Assembly: GCF_003591035.1 (NCBI RefSeq)
Contig: NZ_QYUO01000001.1
Location: 930,001 to 994,000, forward strand
Direction: 5' to 3'
DNA from: Noviherbaspirillum saxi
GTDB lineage: Bacteria > Pseudomonadota > Gammaproteobacteria > Burkholderiales > Burkholderiaceae_D
Length of the DNA: 64,000 nucleotides
Both the position numbers and the translations under genes were made by a program. Numbering within the stretch: the first letter of the stretch is position 1; each line of letters begins with the position of its first letter. Below are positions 45,001-53,152 of this stretch, piece after piece. Under the pieces are notes generated by a model. The model was not told the origin of the DNA, did not search any database, and saw only the letters and a program-made list of their open reading frames with translations.

Positions 45001-47114
45001 AGAAAGTCAGGCTGGTGGACCTGTTCAGCGGCCCGGTCATGCTCAACGAGCAGGGCGAAGCCGAGATACCACTGGCGCTGCCCGATTTCAACGGTACGCT
45101 GCGCCTGATGGCGGTGGTGGCCGCGCCCGATCGCTTCGGCGCGAAGGATGCGGAGATGACTGTCGCGGCGCCGCTGGTGGCGGAACTTGCGACGCCGCGT
45201 TTCCTGTCGTTCGGCGACAGCGCGATCATTGCGCTCGATCTGCATAACCTGTCCGGCGCCCAGCAGCAATTGAAGATCGCGGTTAGCGGCGGCGAAGGAA
45301 TCAGCGTCCAGGAAGCCGAGCGCACGCTGACATTGAAAGACCAGGAAAAACGCACGCTGCGTTTCCCGGTCGATGCACGCGCCGTCCCCGGTTTGCATAC
45401 GGTTGCAGTCAAGGTAAGCGGCGAGCAGATCAAGCTCGAACGCAGCTTTCCGCTGATGGTGCAGGCGCCCACGCCGCAGCAGCAATTCACTCAGCGCTAT
45501 AGCATCAAGCCCGGTGAATCGCTCGACATCAAGGATGCCGAACTGTCGGGCCTGCACCGCAGCTCGGTACTGTCGCATATCGTCGTTTCCAACAAGGCGC
45601 CGATCGACGTCCGGTCCGCGATTCAGGGGCTGCTGACCTATCCGTATGGATGCGCAGAACAGACCACCAGCACCGCTTATCCGCATGTCTTCATCGACGA
45701 AGATGCAGCGCGTCGTTACGGCCTGAAGCCCTACACCCGCGAGAAGCGGGCGGAAATGCTCGATCAGGCGATTGCCCGCCTGGGCGCGATGCAGACGCAG
45801 AATGGTGGCTTCTCGCTTTGGGGCAACATGTCCGAGTATGAATACTGGCTGTCCGCACACGTGACCGGTTTCCTGCAGGATGCGCGCGAACAAGGCTTCG
45901 GTGTGCCGGATGCGATGTACGGCAAGGCGATGGACTTTCTGCTGCGCGGCTTGCAGGAAGGCGTATCGCGCCTGCCGTCCAATGCCGCGCCAAGCACCGC
46001 TTCGACCGGCGCCAACGGTTTGTGGCAGGAAGACCGGCAACGCGACAATGGCCGATTCGGCGTATTGAGCTATGGCGCCTATATCCTGGCCCGCGACAAG
46101 AAAGCGCCGCTGTCGACCATACGCCAGTTGCACGAATTGCGCGTGCAGGCGCATTCCGGCCTGCCGCTGGTCCAGCTTGGACTGGCGCTGCAATTGATGG
46201 GTGACCAGGAAAAAAGCAGGGTTGCCCTTGCCGAAGGCGTACGCAAGAACCGCAACGACGGCTACTGGTGGTGGGATTACGGCAGCACCTTGCGCGATGC
46301 GGCGATGTCGTATGCCTTGCTCGATCGTCATCAGGTCACGGTCTATGGCCGCGAAAACCTGGTGGCGGTGGTAGCGGGCGAAATGGAAAAAAACCGCTAC
46401 TACAGCACCCAGGAAAAGCTTGCGCTCTTCCTGGTGGGCCGCAGCTATGGCACCGATTCAGGTCCATGGGCCGCGAACCTTGCCATCGGCGGCAAGGCCG
46501 ATGACGTGAGCAGCAAAACCAGTCATTTCCGTGAGCTGTCTGCCGCCGAACTGGCCAGTGGCATCAAGATCGCCAATACGCACAAGGACCGTTTGTTTGT
46601 CGAACTGTCGCTGAGCGGTAATCCAATCAAGCTGCCCCCTGCAAAGAGCGATCCGATCGAGCTGACACGCACCATGCATGCGCCGGATGGCAGCGTCATT
46701 GCAGGACCCTCGCTGAAGGTTGGCGAAAGCGTGATCGTGCACCTGACCGCAAAATCGAAGACTGCAATCGGCACCGGCATGGTGGTCGACCGCATTCCCG
46801 CCGGCCTGGAAATCGAAAACCTGAACATCGTGCAAGGCGAGCAGATGGGCACCGTGACGATTGCAAATGTCAATCCGGCCCAGGCGATGTCGGACCCGCG
46901 CATCAAGCATGTGGAGTTCCGCGACGACCGTTTTGTAGCGGCAGTGCGGATGGACAGGAATGTACTGCACCTGTTCTATCGGGCGCGCGTCGTCACGCCG
47001 GGCAGGTTCAGTGTGCCGCCGCTCTATGCGGAAGACATGTATAGACCGGATCTGTACGGTTTGAGCGGAGGCGGAGAAAATCTGACCGTGATCGATGCCA
47101 ACGCCAAACCCTAA
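42033..47114 (+). CDS. Bacterial alpha-2-macroglobulin with thioester motif (YfhM-like)
   Basis: This 1,693-residue periplasmic protease trap has an N-terminal membrane anchor (MRAKHVGVVATLIVLLAAVY, about 5-27) and no lipobox Cys, so it is held by a signal anchor rather than as a lipoprotein. Macroglobulin domains follow, with a bait-like region before KKVRLVDLFSGPVMLNEQGE. The thioester motif CAEQ is at 1207-1210 (PYGCAEQTTST) and is intact, so covalent trapping of attacking proteases is likely. The start follows AGGGAAG. pbpC lies 30 bases downstream, a conserved pairing thought to link cell-wall repair and protease defence. Confidence 0.94.
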   Translation: MRAKHVGVVATLIVLLAAVYWFIAHRQSDTDSAADPNAAFMLVDAADRSFDGAPALALTFSLPLDSGKSYDKYLRVFEMPGAIQGQAQQGTEDEDDEPRANKGGGSVVSTAPADTDTKDGKVVAGAWVVGENPRLLYFPHIKPQTRYVVQVLVDLPARNGKKLASESRYSILTAPVAPAYYFASNGMVLPPKQNGGVPVVTVNVSEVDIQFLRVKSDQLPRFFDRVISGAPKKQEIAQGEEGEQENHDWRRSSLRGAVHNYQLDDLRNLTESVYMGRFLTEQKANRRSVTYISVEDIKELKEPGVYVAVMSQPGRFRYDYQTTYFYVSDLGLHVRLFDKGADAFLSSLTTGKPLKAVDVAWIDEQGKVLAHAETDGDGHAAFAERPKNARVIMARSDKQVAMLALKEPALDLSEYDVTGAPFKPVRLFAYSGRNLYRPGESFDLSVLARDADGRPVPAQPVQAVLKRPDGKSQFTATWRADDRFAGYYVKRLDLPADAPTGFWTLELRSDPADKVPATVFRFGVEEFLPERMKLDLNTTQATLTPDQSFTIDVRGTYLYGAPAAGNRLLGVAQFERNKNPLAKQFPGFEFGDVGDDSARTRQEIAEQTLDDKGAGQTVIDLSPIEKRRSPFTVRATMSLLETGGRPVVRSIDRVVWPGNVLVGVRPMFSGDYAPENSPVEFEVVRADRDGKLQAAAAMPVRLFRENRDYYWRFDDQRGWNSGFTETDELVETSSVSVPASGRGKLRLPVRYGRYRLEIADPETGLQTVYRFYAGWSARTDETQGVRPDRVALKLDKAAYRDGDTVRLTITPPHQGEALVSVEGDRTLWFKRLSVSGGSTTVDIPLHRDWKRHDLYVSVMVLRPGNEGDRVTPARALGMMHLPLERGERKLNVSLDAPQKVRPETTVKVKVKAPEAKGQKAFVTLSAVDVGILNITKFASPDPHGFFFGKLRYGADQHDIYGRLIEKMQGQKGKLKFGGDNTPKPTRSLPKKVRLVDLFSGPVMLNEQGEAEIPLALPDFNGTLRLMAVVAAPDRFGAKDAEMTVAAPLVAELATPRFLSFGDSAIIALDLHNLSGAQQQLKIAVSGGEGISVQEAERTLTLKDQEKRTLRFPVDARAVPGLHTVAVKVSGEQIKLERSFPLMVQAPTPQQQFTQRYSIKPGESLDIKDAELSGLHRSSVLSHIVVSNKAPIDVRSAIQGLLTYPYGCAEQTTSTAYPHVFIDEDAARRYGLKPYTREKRAEMLDQAIARLGAMQTQNGGFSLWGNMSEYEYWLSAHVTGFLQDAREQGFGVPDAMYGKAMDFLLRGLQEGVSRLPSNAAPSTASTGANGLWQEDRQRDNGRFGVLSYGAYILARDKKAPLSTIRQLHELRVQAHSGLPLVQLGLALQLMGDQEKSRVALAEGVRKNRNDGYWWWDYGSTLRDAAMSYALLDRHQVTVYGRENLVAVVAGEMEKNRYYSTQEKLALFLVGRSYGTDSGPWAANLAIGGKADDVSSKTSHFRELSAAELASGIKIANTHKDRLFVELSLSGNPIKLPPAKSDPIELTRTMHAPDGSVIAGPSLKVGESVIVHLTAKSKTAIGTGMVVDRIPAGLEIENLNIVQGEQMGTVTIANVNPAQAMSDPRIKHVEFRDDRFVAAVRMDRNVLHLFYRARVVTPGRFSVPPLYAEDMYRPDLYGLSGGGENLTVIDANAKP

Positions 47115-47144
47115 GCCGGCAGGCAACCAGGCCGTGGTTAATTT

Positions 47145-49523
47145 ATGGGATTGATTCCGGATTCGGCAAATCGCCTGCGCAATGTGTGGGCTCGCATTTG
47201 GTTTGCCATGATCCGGCCCTACCGCACATGGTGGATCGCTGCGTTGTGCGCGGCGTCTGCGGTGCTCATTCTCGACCGCATGTTTCCATTGCCCGCGCCG
47301 GGACGCGATTCACCTTACGCGGTCGTGGTCGTCGCGCGCGACGGCACACCGCTGCGTGCCTTTCCCGACAAGGATCATGTCTGGCGGCATCCGGTTGCGT
47401 TGAATGAAGTGTCGCCCCTTTACCTGGAAGCCTTGACCGCCTACGAAGACCGGGCGTTCTGGTGGCATCCGGGCGTCAATCCATTTGCACTGGTTCGCGC
47501 CGGCTGGCAATGGCTGGTGCACGGCAAAGTCGTTTCCGGCGGCTCGACCATCACAATGCAGGTCGCGCGCATCATCGATCCGACGCCGCGTACGGTGCAC
47601 GGCAAACTGCGGCAGATCCTGCGTGCGTTGCAACTCGAACTGCATCATTCGAAGGCCGACATTCTCACCCTCTATGTCAACTATGCGCCGATGGGCGGTG
47701 TGCTGGAAGGCGTCGAAGCCGCCAGCCGCGCCTATCTCGGCAAGCCGTCCAACCGGCTCACGCATGCCGAAGCGGCGCTGCTGACGGTGCTGCCGCAGAT
47801 GCCGTCGCTGTTGCGGCCCGACCGCTTTCCGCAAAGGGCACAGGTAGCCCGCGACAAGGTGTTGCGCCGCATGCAAGGGCGCTGGAGCGCGCCGGCGGTG
47901 GCCGACGCGCTGAGCGAACCGGTCTATGCGCAAAGCCTCAGGGAACCGATGCTCGCACCCTTGCTCGCGCAGCGGCTCAAGCGCAGCGAACGCCGGCAGA
48001 ACCGGATCGGCACCACGATCGACGTGCAAGCGCAATCGACGGTCGAAGCCTTGCTGATCGATCGCGCCCGCATGCTGCCGCCGCGCGTCTCGCTGGCCGC
48101 GATGGTGATGGACAACGCGACCGCCGAAGTCCTGGCCTATGCGGGTTCGGCCGATTTCACGGACAGGGATCGCTTCAGCCATGTCGACATGGTGCGTGCC
48201 GCGCGCTCTCCCGGTTCCACGCTGAAACCCTTTCTGTATGCCTTCGCACTCGACGAGGGGCTGATCCATTCGGAATCTCTATTGTCGGATACGCCGCAAT
48301 CATTTTCCGGCTACCAGCCCGGCAACTTCCAGCAAGCGTTCAACGGGCCGGTCAGCGTGTCCGAGGCGCTCGTCAAGTCGCTCAATGTGCCGGCGGTCGA
48401 AGTGCTCGACCAGCTGGGATCGGCGCGTTTTGTCGCGATGTTGCGGCGTGGCGGCCTGAAACTGGATTTTCCACGCGGCGCCGAACCCAGCCTCAGCGTC
48501 ATTCTTGGCGGCGCGGCGGCACGGCTGGATGACATGGTGGGCGCTTATGCGGCGTTCGCACGCAAGGGGATGGCGGTGACGCCACGCTTTATCCCGTCGG
48601 CATCGAGACAGGAACAACGCATGATGAGCGAAGGCGCGGCATTCATCGTGCGCGATATCCTCGAGACCGGAGGACCGCTCGGACGTGCGGTCGAAGGGCA
48701 GGGCGCGTACCAGGGCATTGCCTGGAAGACCGGCACCAGCTTCGGTTTTCGCGATGCCTGGGCGGTGGGCGTGAGCAGCCGCTACAGCGTCGGCGTCTGG
48801 GTCGGGCGGCCCGACGGGACGCCGAATCCCGGTTTCTTTGGCGCGAATGTCGCCGCGCCATTGCTCGTGGATATCTTCAATGCCTTCCCCGACGGGCGCA
48901 GTCTCAACCCCGAACCTGTGCCTGCCGGAGTAAGCCAGGAAAAAATCTGCTGGCCGCTCGGCATGCGTGTTGCTGAAGGCGATGCGCATCTGTGTCCGGT
49001 CCAGCGTACTGCGTGGATATTCGGCGGCACCACCCCGCCGACCTTTGCCGATCGTGTGCGTAATGGCGGCCCCGTGCTGGCTTATTATGTCGACCGCCGC
49101 AGCGGCTTGCGCGTGATGCCCGATTGTGCGACTGCCGGATTCGACCGTCGCGAAACCGCACGATGGCCGTCGTCGCTGGAACCATGGCTCGAACCTGCGC
49201 TGCGCAAGCGCGTGCTGCCGCCGCCGTGGGCGCCGGAATGCGCGGGCGCCTACCGTCCAGATGGCGGGATCAAGATCGTCGGACTAAGCGATGGCGAAAT
49301 CATTCGCCGCGCCCCAGGCAAGGCGAATCCCAGGGCGAATCTCGAAATCCGAGGCTCGCGTGCTGAACTGATGTGGATGCTTAACGGCCACTTGATTGGC
49401 CGCCAGCGTGGGACCGAAGTGCAGACGGTAGAGTTTCCGACCGCCGGGCGCTACGACATTACCGCCTTCGATGACTTCGGCCAGTTCGATCGCATTAGCG
49501 TTAGTGTGATGGCGGGAAACTAA
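47145..49523 (+). CDS. pbpC: Penicillin-binding protein 1C
   Basis: This 792-residue bifunctional cell-wall enzyme has a membrane anchor at about 29-50. The glycosyltransferase domain has EDRAFWWHPGV and GGSTITMQVARI. The transpeptidase domain has the SxxK box STLK (Ser358, Lys361), SLN in VKSLNVPAVEV, and KTGTSFGFRDAW. The C-terminal BiPBP_C segment is at about 700-790 (RRAPGKANPRANLEIRG, MLNGHLIG). It is probably co-transcribed with the alpha-2-macroglobulin gene. The active-site motifs are complete. Confidence 0.95.
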   Translation: MGLIPDSANRLRNVWARIWFAMIRPYRTWWIAALCAASAVLILDRMFPLPAPGRDSPYAVVVVARDGTPLRAFPDKDHVWRHPVALNEVSPLYLEALTAYEDRAFWWHPGVNPFALVRAGWQWLVHGKVVSGGSTITMQVARIIDPTPRTVHGKLRQILRALQLELHHSKADILTLYVNYAPMGGVLEGVEAASRAYLGKPSNRLTHAEAALLTVLPQMPSLLRPDRFPQRAQVARDKVLRRMQGRWSAPAVADALSEPVYAQSLREPMLAPLLAQRLKRSERRQNRIGTTIDVQAQSTVEALLIDRARMLPPRVSLAAMVMDNATAEVLAYAGSADFTDRDRFSHVDMVRAARSPGSTLKPFLYAFALDEGLIHSESLLSDTPQSFSGYQPGNFQQAFNGPVSVSEALVKSLNVPAVEVLDQLGSARFVAMLRRGGLKLDFPRGAEPSLSVILGGAAARLDDMVGAYAAFARKGMAVTPRFIPSASRQEQRMMSEGAAFIVRDILETGGPLGRAVEGQGAYQGIAWKTGTSFGFRDAWAVGVSSRYSVGVWVGRPDGTPNPGFFGANVAAPLLVDIFNAFPDGRSLNPEPVPAGVSQEKICWPLGMRVAEGDAHLCPVQRTAWIFGGTTPPTFADRVRNGGPVLAYYVDRRSGLRVMPDCATAGFDRRETARWPSSLEPWLEPALRKRVLPPPWAPECAGAYRPDGGIKIVGLSDGEIIRRAPGKANPRANLEIRGSRAELMWMLNGHLIGRQRGTEVQTVEFPTAGRYDITAFDDFGQFDRISVSVMAGN

Positions 49524-49546
49524 ACATGGTTGTGCTTCGGCGGCAA

Positions 49547-50056
49547 TCAGCGTGACGCGGTCGTGGTGAATTTTCCGCCATGAAAAACGAGAGGCGGTTG
49601 CGGCGTTACCTCGCAGCGCTCGACTTCGCCGACAAAAATCACATGATCGCCTTCCGGGTAGCGACTGCGGTTATGGCATTCGAACCATGCCGACGCACCT
49701 TTGAGGATGGGCAGCCCAGTGTAGGACAGATCGAAGTCGACGCCGTCGAAACGGTTGTCGATGCGCATCGCGAACCGCTCGGCCAGTGCTGCCTGGTTGC
49801 CGGACAATATGTTGATCACGTAATGCGAATTGCCGCTGAATACAGGCATGCTGGTCGCGCCTTGCGCCAGGCTCCATAACACCAGGGGTGGATCGAGCGA
49901 AACCGAATTGAACGAACTGGCGGTCAGGCCGAGGAAACTGCCGTCCGCCAGCCGGGTGGTGATGACGGTGACGCCGGTGGCGAACTGGGATAGCGCGTGG
50001 CGGAAATGACGGGAGTCGAACTCCGGCGGGCCGGCGCTTGAAGATTGTGTAGACAT
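49547..50056 (-). CDS. Flavin reductase family protein
   Basis: This 169-residue FMN-binding split-barrel protein contains FRHALSQFATGVTVITT, GLTASSFNSVSLDPPLVLW and HYVINILSGNQAALAERFA, the pattern of NAD(P)H:flavin reductases that supply reduced flavin to two-component monooxygenases. No monooxygenase gene lies next to it, so its partner is unknown. The final His-Gly-Gly-Lys region (VFHGGKFTTT) is typical. It converges with pbpC. Confidence 0.9.
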   Translation of the reverse strand: MSTQSSSAGPPEFDSRHFRHALSQFATGVTVITTRLADGSFLGLTASSFNSVSLDPPLVLWSLAQGATSMPVFSGNSHYVINILSGNQAALAERFAMRIDNRFDGVDFDLSYTGLPILKGASAWFECHNRSRYPEGDHVIFVGEVERCEVTPQPPLVFHGGKFTTTASR

Positions 50057-50126
50057 CGAAAATCCGGAAAATATTGCCCATTATGCCCAAAAAGCCTGCG
50101 GCACGGAGAGCCCTTACTTCCGGCGA

Positions 50127-50249
50127 TCAAGCAGCGCAGCGATCGATTGCTTCTGACATCGCTATGCGTGCCGCGAGATCCGCATAAGTAATGCCGCGCG
50201 CCTTGAGTTCGCGCTTGAGCGAGTCGACGAGGGAAGTGGCCTGGAGCAT
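50127..50249 (-). pseudogene. Truncated XRE-type helix-turn-helix gene fragment
   Basis: The 40-residue frame (MLQATSLVDSLKRELKARGI, then TYADLAARIAMSEA) is the beginning of a small Cro/C1-type DNA-binding protein widespread in Burkholderiales. Full family members continue past SEA into the recognition helix and a further 50 or so residues. Here the frame diverges at once and stops (IDRCAA), so the recognition helix is missing. It is probably a deletion remnant, although translation of a short peptide cannot be excluded. Confidence 0.6.
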
Positions 50250-50299
50250 GATTGCCGTAAGTGAACGAGGAGCAAAAATGATATACCACCAGAGCAACG

Positions 50300-51079
50300 C
50301 TACTGGCGATGCTGCTGGTGCAGCAGTACATCGCCAACCGACTTCGCGCCGGGTGCATACAGCGCCATGGCCCAACCGGAAGCCGCCACCAGGAAAGCCG
50401 TCAGCATGAAGGGCCAGACGGTGCGACGCAGCGCCGTCTCCAGCCAGTGACGCGTTTCCAGACCTCGCAACCGGCGATACAGGCTTGCCGATAACACGCC
50501 GTCGACCAGCAACTCGGCGAAGAGCAGCGGGGCGGAGTAGACGATGAACAGCGATGAAAAGCACAATGCGGCAACAAGGACCACCGCAGCCAGCGGAATT
50601 GCGAATTCGTCGGCATCCGCGATCGAGCCGACCGCATCACCGACAGGGGTGTCGGCATCCTCGACAGCGCCGGTGGGCGTACTGCCCTCATCGGCGCTGT
50701 CGAAAGAAGCACTTGCGCCTCCACCGTCGAAGCTGCCGCCTTTGCCTACGACATGCGCGCCGGAATGCCCCGCGTTTCCCGATCCGGAAATAGGCAGATT
50801 CGTGAAATGCAAGACATCGGTATAGTCCTCCGCCCGGGTTCGCAGCCAAAGCCATAACAGGCCCAGGAACGCGAGATAGGCGACACCCAGAGCCGCGGGG
50901 TACCTGAGCCACATGTCGGTAAGTCCAGCGTGAAGGAAGATGTACGAAGCGATAAAGCCGACCGCGCCGGTCAGCATGACCAGCAATGTCATCTGGAGCC
51001 GAGGAAAACCGTCACGCTCGAGCTGGCCCCGAATCCGTTGTATTTGCCGATGACGATGATGAGATAGGGTGATTTTCAT
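50300..51079 (-). CDS. Hypothetical membrane protein with low-complexity central loop
   Basis: I do not recognise a named family. The 259-residue protein has a charged start (MKITLSHHRHRQIQRIRGQL), two hydrophobic helices at about 31-50 and 60-79, then a 70-residue region rich in Gly, Ser, Asp and Ala without hydrophobic runs (GGGASASFDSADEGSTPTG), and three further hydrophobic segments at about 155-180, 183-200 and 220-240. The layout suggests an inner-membrane protein with a flexible loop. It lies 11 bases after the GFA-family gene and may be co-transcribed with it. Confidence 0.6.
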   Translation of the reverse strand: MKITLSHHRHRQIQRIRGQLERDGFPRLQMTLLVMLTGAVGFIASYIFLHAGLTDMWLRYPAALGVAYLAFLGLLWLWLRTRAEDYTDVLHFTNLPISGSGNAGHSGAHVVGKGGSFDGGGASASFDSADEGSTPTGAVEDADTPVGDAVGSIADADEFAIPLAAVVLVAALCFSSLFIVYSAPLLFAELLVDGVLSASLYRRLRGLETRHWLETALRRTVWPFMLTAFLVAASGWAMALYAPGAKSVGDVLLHQQHRQ

Positions 51080-51090
51080 TTAGGAATGCA

Positions 51091-51486
51091 TCACGGCGTG
51101 CGCGCTTTCTGATGTTGCGGCAGCTGATCCGACAATTTGATCCATCCTAGCCTGCTACGTGTATAGGTATGGTCTTTCGGAGGGACCGATTCCGGATCAT
51201 CCAGGCTGCATGTCGTCACATCGATTTCGTCCGGGTAGTCTTCGGTCTCGAACGTCAGTTGCGTACCGCATACTGCGCAGAAGCTGCGCGTGGCGTTGGC
51301 AGTTGACTTGAAGCGTTTCGGTTCACCGCTCACGATGCGAAACTGCGCACGTCGCATGCTAAACCAGGTGACGAAAGCGGCTCCGGTAGTGCGACGACAG
51401 ATCGCGCAATGACAGCTGGTCTCGTTGCAAGGCGTGCCATCCGCTTCATAACGAATCTGACCGCAAAAACATCCGCCTTTCAGCAT
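51091..51486 (-). CDS. GFA-family (glutathione-dependent formaldehyde-activating-like) zinc protein
   Basis: This 131-residue protein has the seven-Cys zinc pattern of the family: GGCFCGQIRYEA, SCHCAICRRTTGAAF and FCAVCGTQLTF. True formaldehyde-activating function is shown for few members, so the substrate is not known. The length is normal. It starts 1 base after the alpha/beta hydrolase gene and lies upstream of a membrane protein gene. Confidence 0.88.
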   Translation of the reverse strand: MLKGGCFCGQIRYEADGTPCNETSCHCAICRRTTGAAFVTWFSMRRAQFRIVSGEPKRFKSTANATRSFCAVCGTQLTFETEDYPDEIDVTTCSLDDPESVPPKDHTYTRSRLGWIKLSDQLPQHQKARTP

Positions 51487-51487
51487 G

Positions 51488-52300
51488 TCAGTGTCCTCCT
51501 TGAACGGGCTGTGTATCGTGCTTTTCTTGCGTTGGCGCTACCTTTGCAGCGCCAAGCTCAACGGCATCGCGGATCGTCGAAATGACCAGTTGCGGCTCCG
51601 TGAATTGAGGAAAGTGACCGCTGCTATGCACAATCACCTGTTTTCCGAATGGCGACAGCGACACCAGTTCTTTCTGGTGCTGTGCGCGCGCGGCCAAGGC
51701 TTGCGGTGCAGTGGCCCAAGCCATCGCCGGCTTGCCGCCAGAGATGACGGTCATGGGAATGGAAGGAAACGCCGGTGCACGCTGCAACTCGGCGACGGTA
51801 GCGGTGACGTGAAGGGTTTCGGCATGTGGATCCTGAGGCTGCAAAAAATTCAGTATGCTGTTCGCGAGTCGCTGCAGGCGTGTTTCATACTTGGGAAGAA
51901 TCGCGACATCCTGCGGCGACGTCGCTTCCAGCATCACCACTGCGCGCACTTCCGATGGGTGCATCCTCGCATACAGATTGGCGATCAGTCCGCCGAGCGA
52001 ATGGCCGACCAGCACATAAGGCGGCGCCAGGCCTGCGGTCTTCAACACCGTTCTGAGCGAATCGACCATATGCGAACCGGTCTGCGGTACGGCAGCTTTG
52101 GAACTGCCTCCGGTACCTGGCCGGTTGTAGGCGAATACCTTGGAGAATGTCGCCACCGTATCGAATACCTTGTGCCATCCCTCGATCGGTCCACCGGAAC
52201 CGTTGATGAAAACGACGGCCGGCGCAGAAGTGCCGCTGCAGACGTATTCGATGGTTTCATTTTTCAGGATGGCTTTGGTCTTCGGTGGAAACTTGAACAT
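51488..52300 (-). CDS. Alpha/beta fold hydrolase
   Basis: The ATG at 52300 (MFKFPPKTKAILKNETIEYV) gives 270 residues. The fold is clear from FINGSGGPIEGW for the oxyanion loop, YNRPGTGGSS, the nucleophile elbow VGHSLGGL (Ser) and the His in SSGHFPQF. The acid residue is not obvious. No signal peptide is visible. The sequence resembles the general lipase/esterase or proline iminopeptidase-like branch; the substrate cannot be told. It is divergent from msrA across 276 bases. Confidence 0.82.
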   Translation of the reverse strand: MFKFPPKTKAILKNETIEYVCSGTSAPAVVFINGSGGPIEGWHKVFDTVATFSKVFAYNRPGTGGSSKAAVPQTGSHMVDSLRTVLKTAGLAPPYVLVGHSLGGLIANLYARMHPSEVRAVVMLEATSPQDVAILPKYETRLQRLANSILNFLQPQDPHAETLHVTATVAELQRAPAFPSIPMTVISGGKPAMAWATAPQALAARAQHQKELVSLSPFGKQVIVHSSGHFPQFTEPQLVISTIRDAVELGAAKVAPTQEKHDTQPVQGGH

Positions 52301-52576
52301 GAGACGGGCTTCTCGATGTAAGAGGCGCAATCGCCGGGGTTTGCGAGACGCCAATTTAACATGATGGTATGTCACGCGTTCCCGGCTTTCGCATGGAGTT
52401 TACAGCGCTGCAGCAGGCGTTGCGTGTCGCCGCAATGGTCGATTTCCTTGCTCAAAGGCTAACTGGCAACATGCTCGACAAATAGTCGTTGTGCCAAAAT
52501 TGATTCAAGTCAACTTTCTCGGATAGGCATTCTTGTCCGTTTGCGTTAAAGTCAATGTATAGAGATGGAGCACATC

Positions 52577-53113
52577 ATGACGACGGAAATAGCAACACTC
52601 GGTGGTGGATGCTTCTGGTGTCTGGAAGCGGTCTACCAGGAATTGAAAGGCGTGCAGCATGTCGAGTCGGGCTATACCGGCGGACATGTCGCGAATCCGA
52701 CTTATGAACAGGTATGCGACGGTAAGACCGGACATGCGGAAGTCGTGCGGCTGGAATTCGATCCGGCGCAGATCGGTTATCGCGAAATCCTCGAGATTTT
52801 CTTTACCATTCACGACCCGACCACGTTGAACCGGCAAGGCAATGATGTCGGCACCCAATATCGCTCGGTGGTCTACTACCATACACCGGAGCAGCACGAA
52901 CTCGCGAAACAGGTTATCGCCTGCATGGCCAGTGTCTGGGACGCGCCGATTGTGACCGAACTGAGCCCCGCCGAAACCTATTACAAGGCGGAAGACTATC
53001 ACCAGAATTATTTTCGCCAGCATCCGCTGCAAGGCTATTGCGCATTCGTCGTCGCGCCGAAGCTGGCGAAGTTCCGCAAGGTGTTTACCGACAAGCTCAA
53101 CACGCCGGCTTAG
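52577..53113 (+). CDS. msrA: Peptide-methionine (S)-S-oxide reductase MsrA
   Basis: MsrA reduces the S epimer of methionine sulfoxide in proteins. The ATG at 52577 has GGAG at the right distance and gives 178 residues. The catalytic Cys12 is in GGGCFWCLEAVY, followed by GYTGGHVANPTYEQVC and YRSVVYYHTPEQ. A resolving Cys near the end (GYCAFVV) is present. It is a single gene, and the nearby GFA and hydrolase genes are on the opposite strand. Confidence 0.96.
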   Translation: MTTEIATLGGGCFWCLEAVYQELKGVQHVESGYTGGHVANPTYEQVCDGKTGHAEVVRLEFDPAQIGYREILEIFFTIHDPTTLNRQGNDVGTQYRSVVYYHTPEQHELAKQVIACMASVWDAPIVTELSPAETYYKAEDYHQNYFRQHPLQGYCAFVVAPKLAKFRKVFTDKLNTPA

Positions 53114-53152
53114 GCGCGGTGCCTTAGTGGTGGAAACTCTCTCAGCTGCGAC

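Noticed and set aside
44526..46331. 601-codon open frame on the minus strand
   Set aside because: It lies wholly opposite the alpha-2-macroglobulin gene, has His/Arg/Gln-rich composition typical of antisense frames in G/C-rich coding DNA and no motif.
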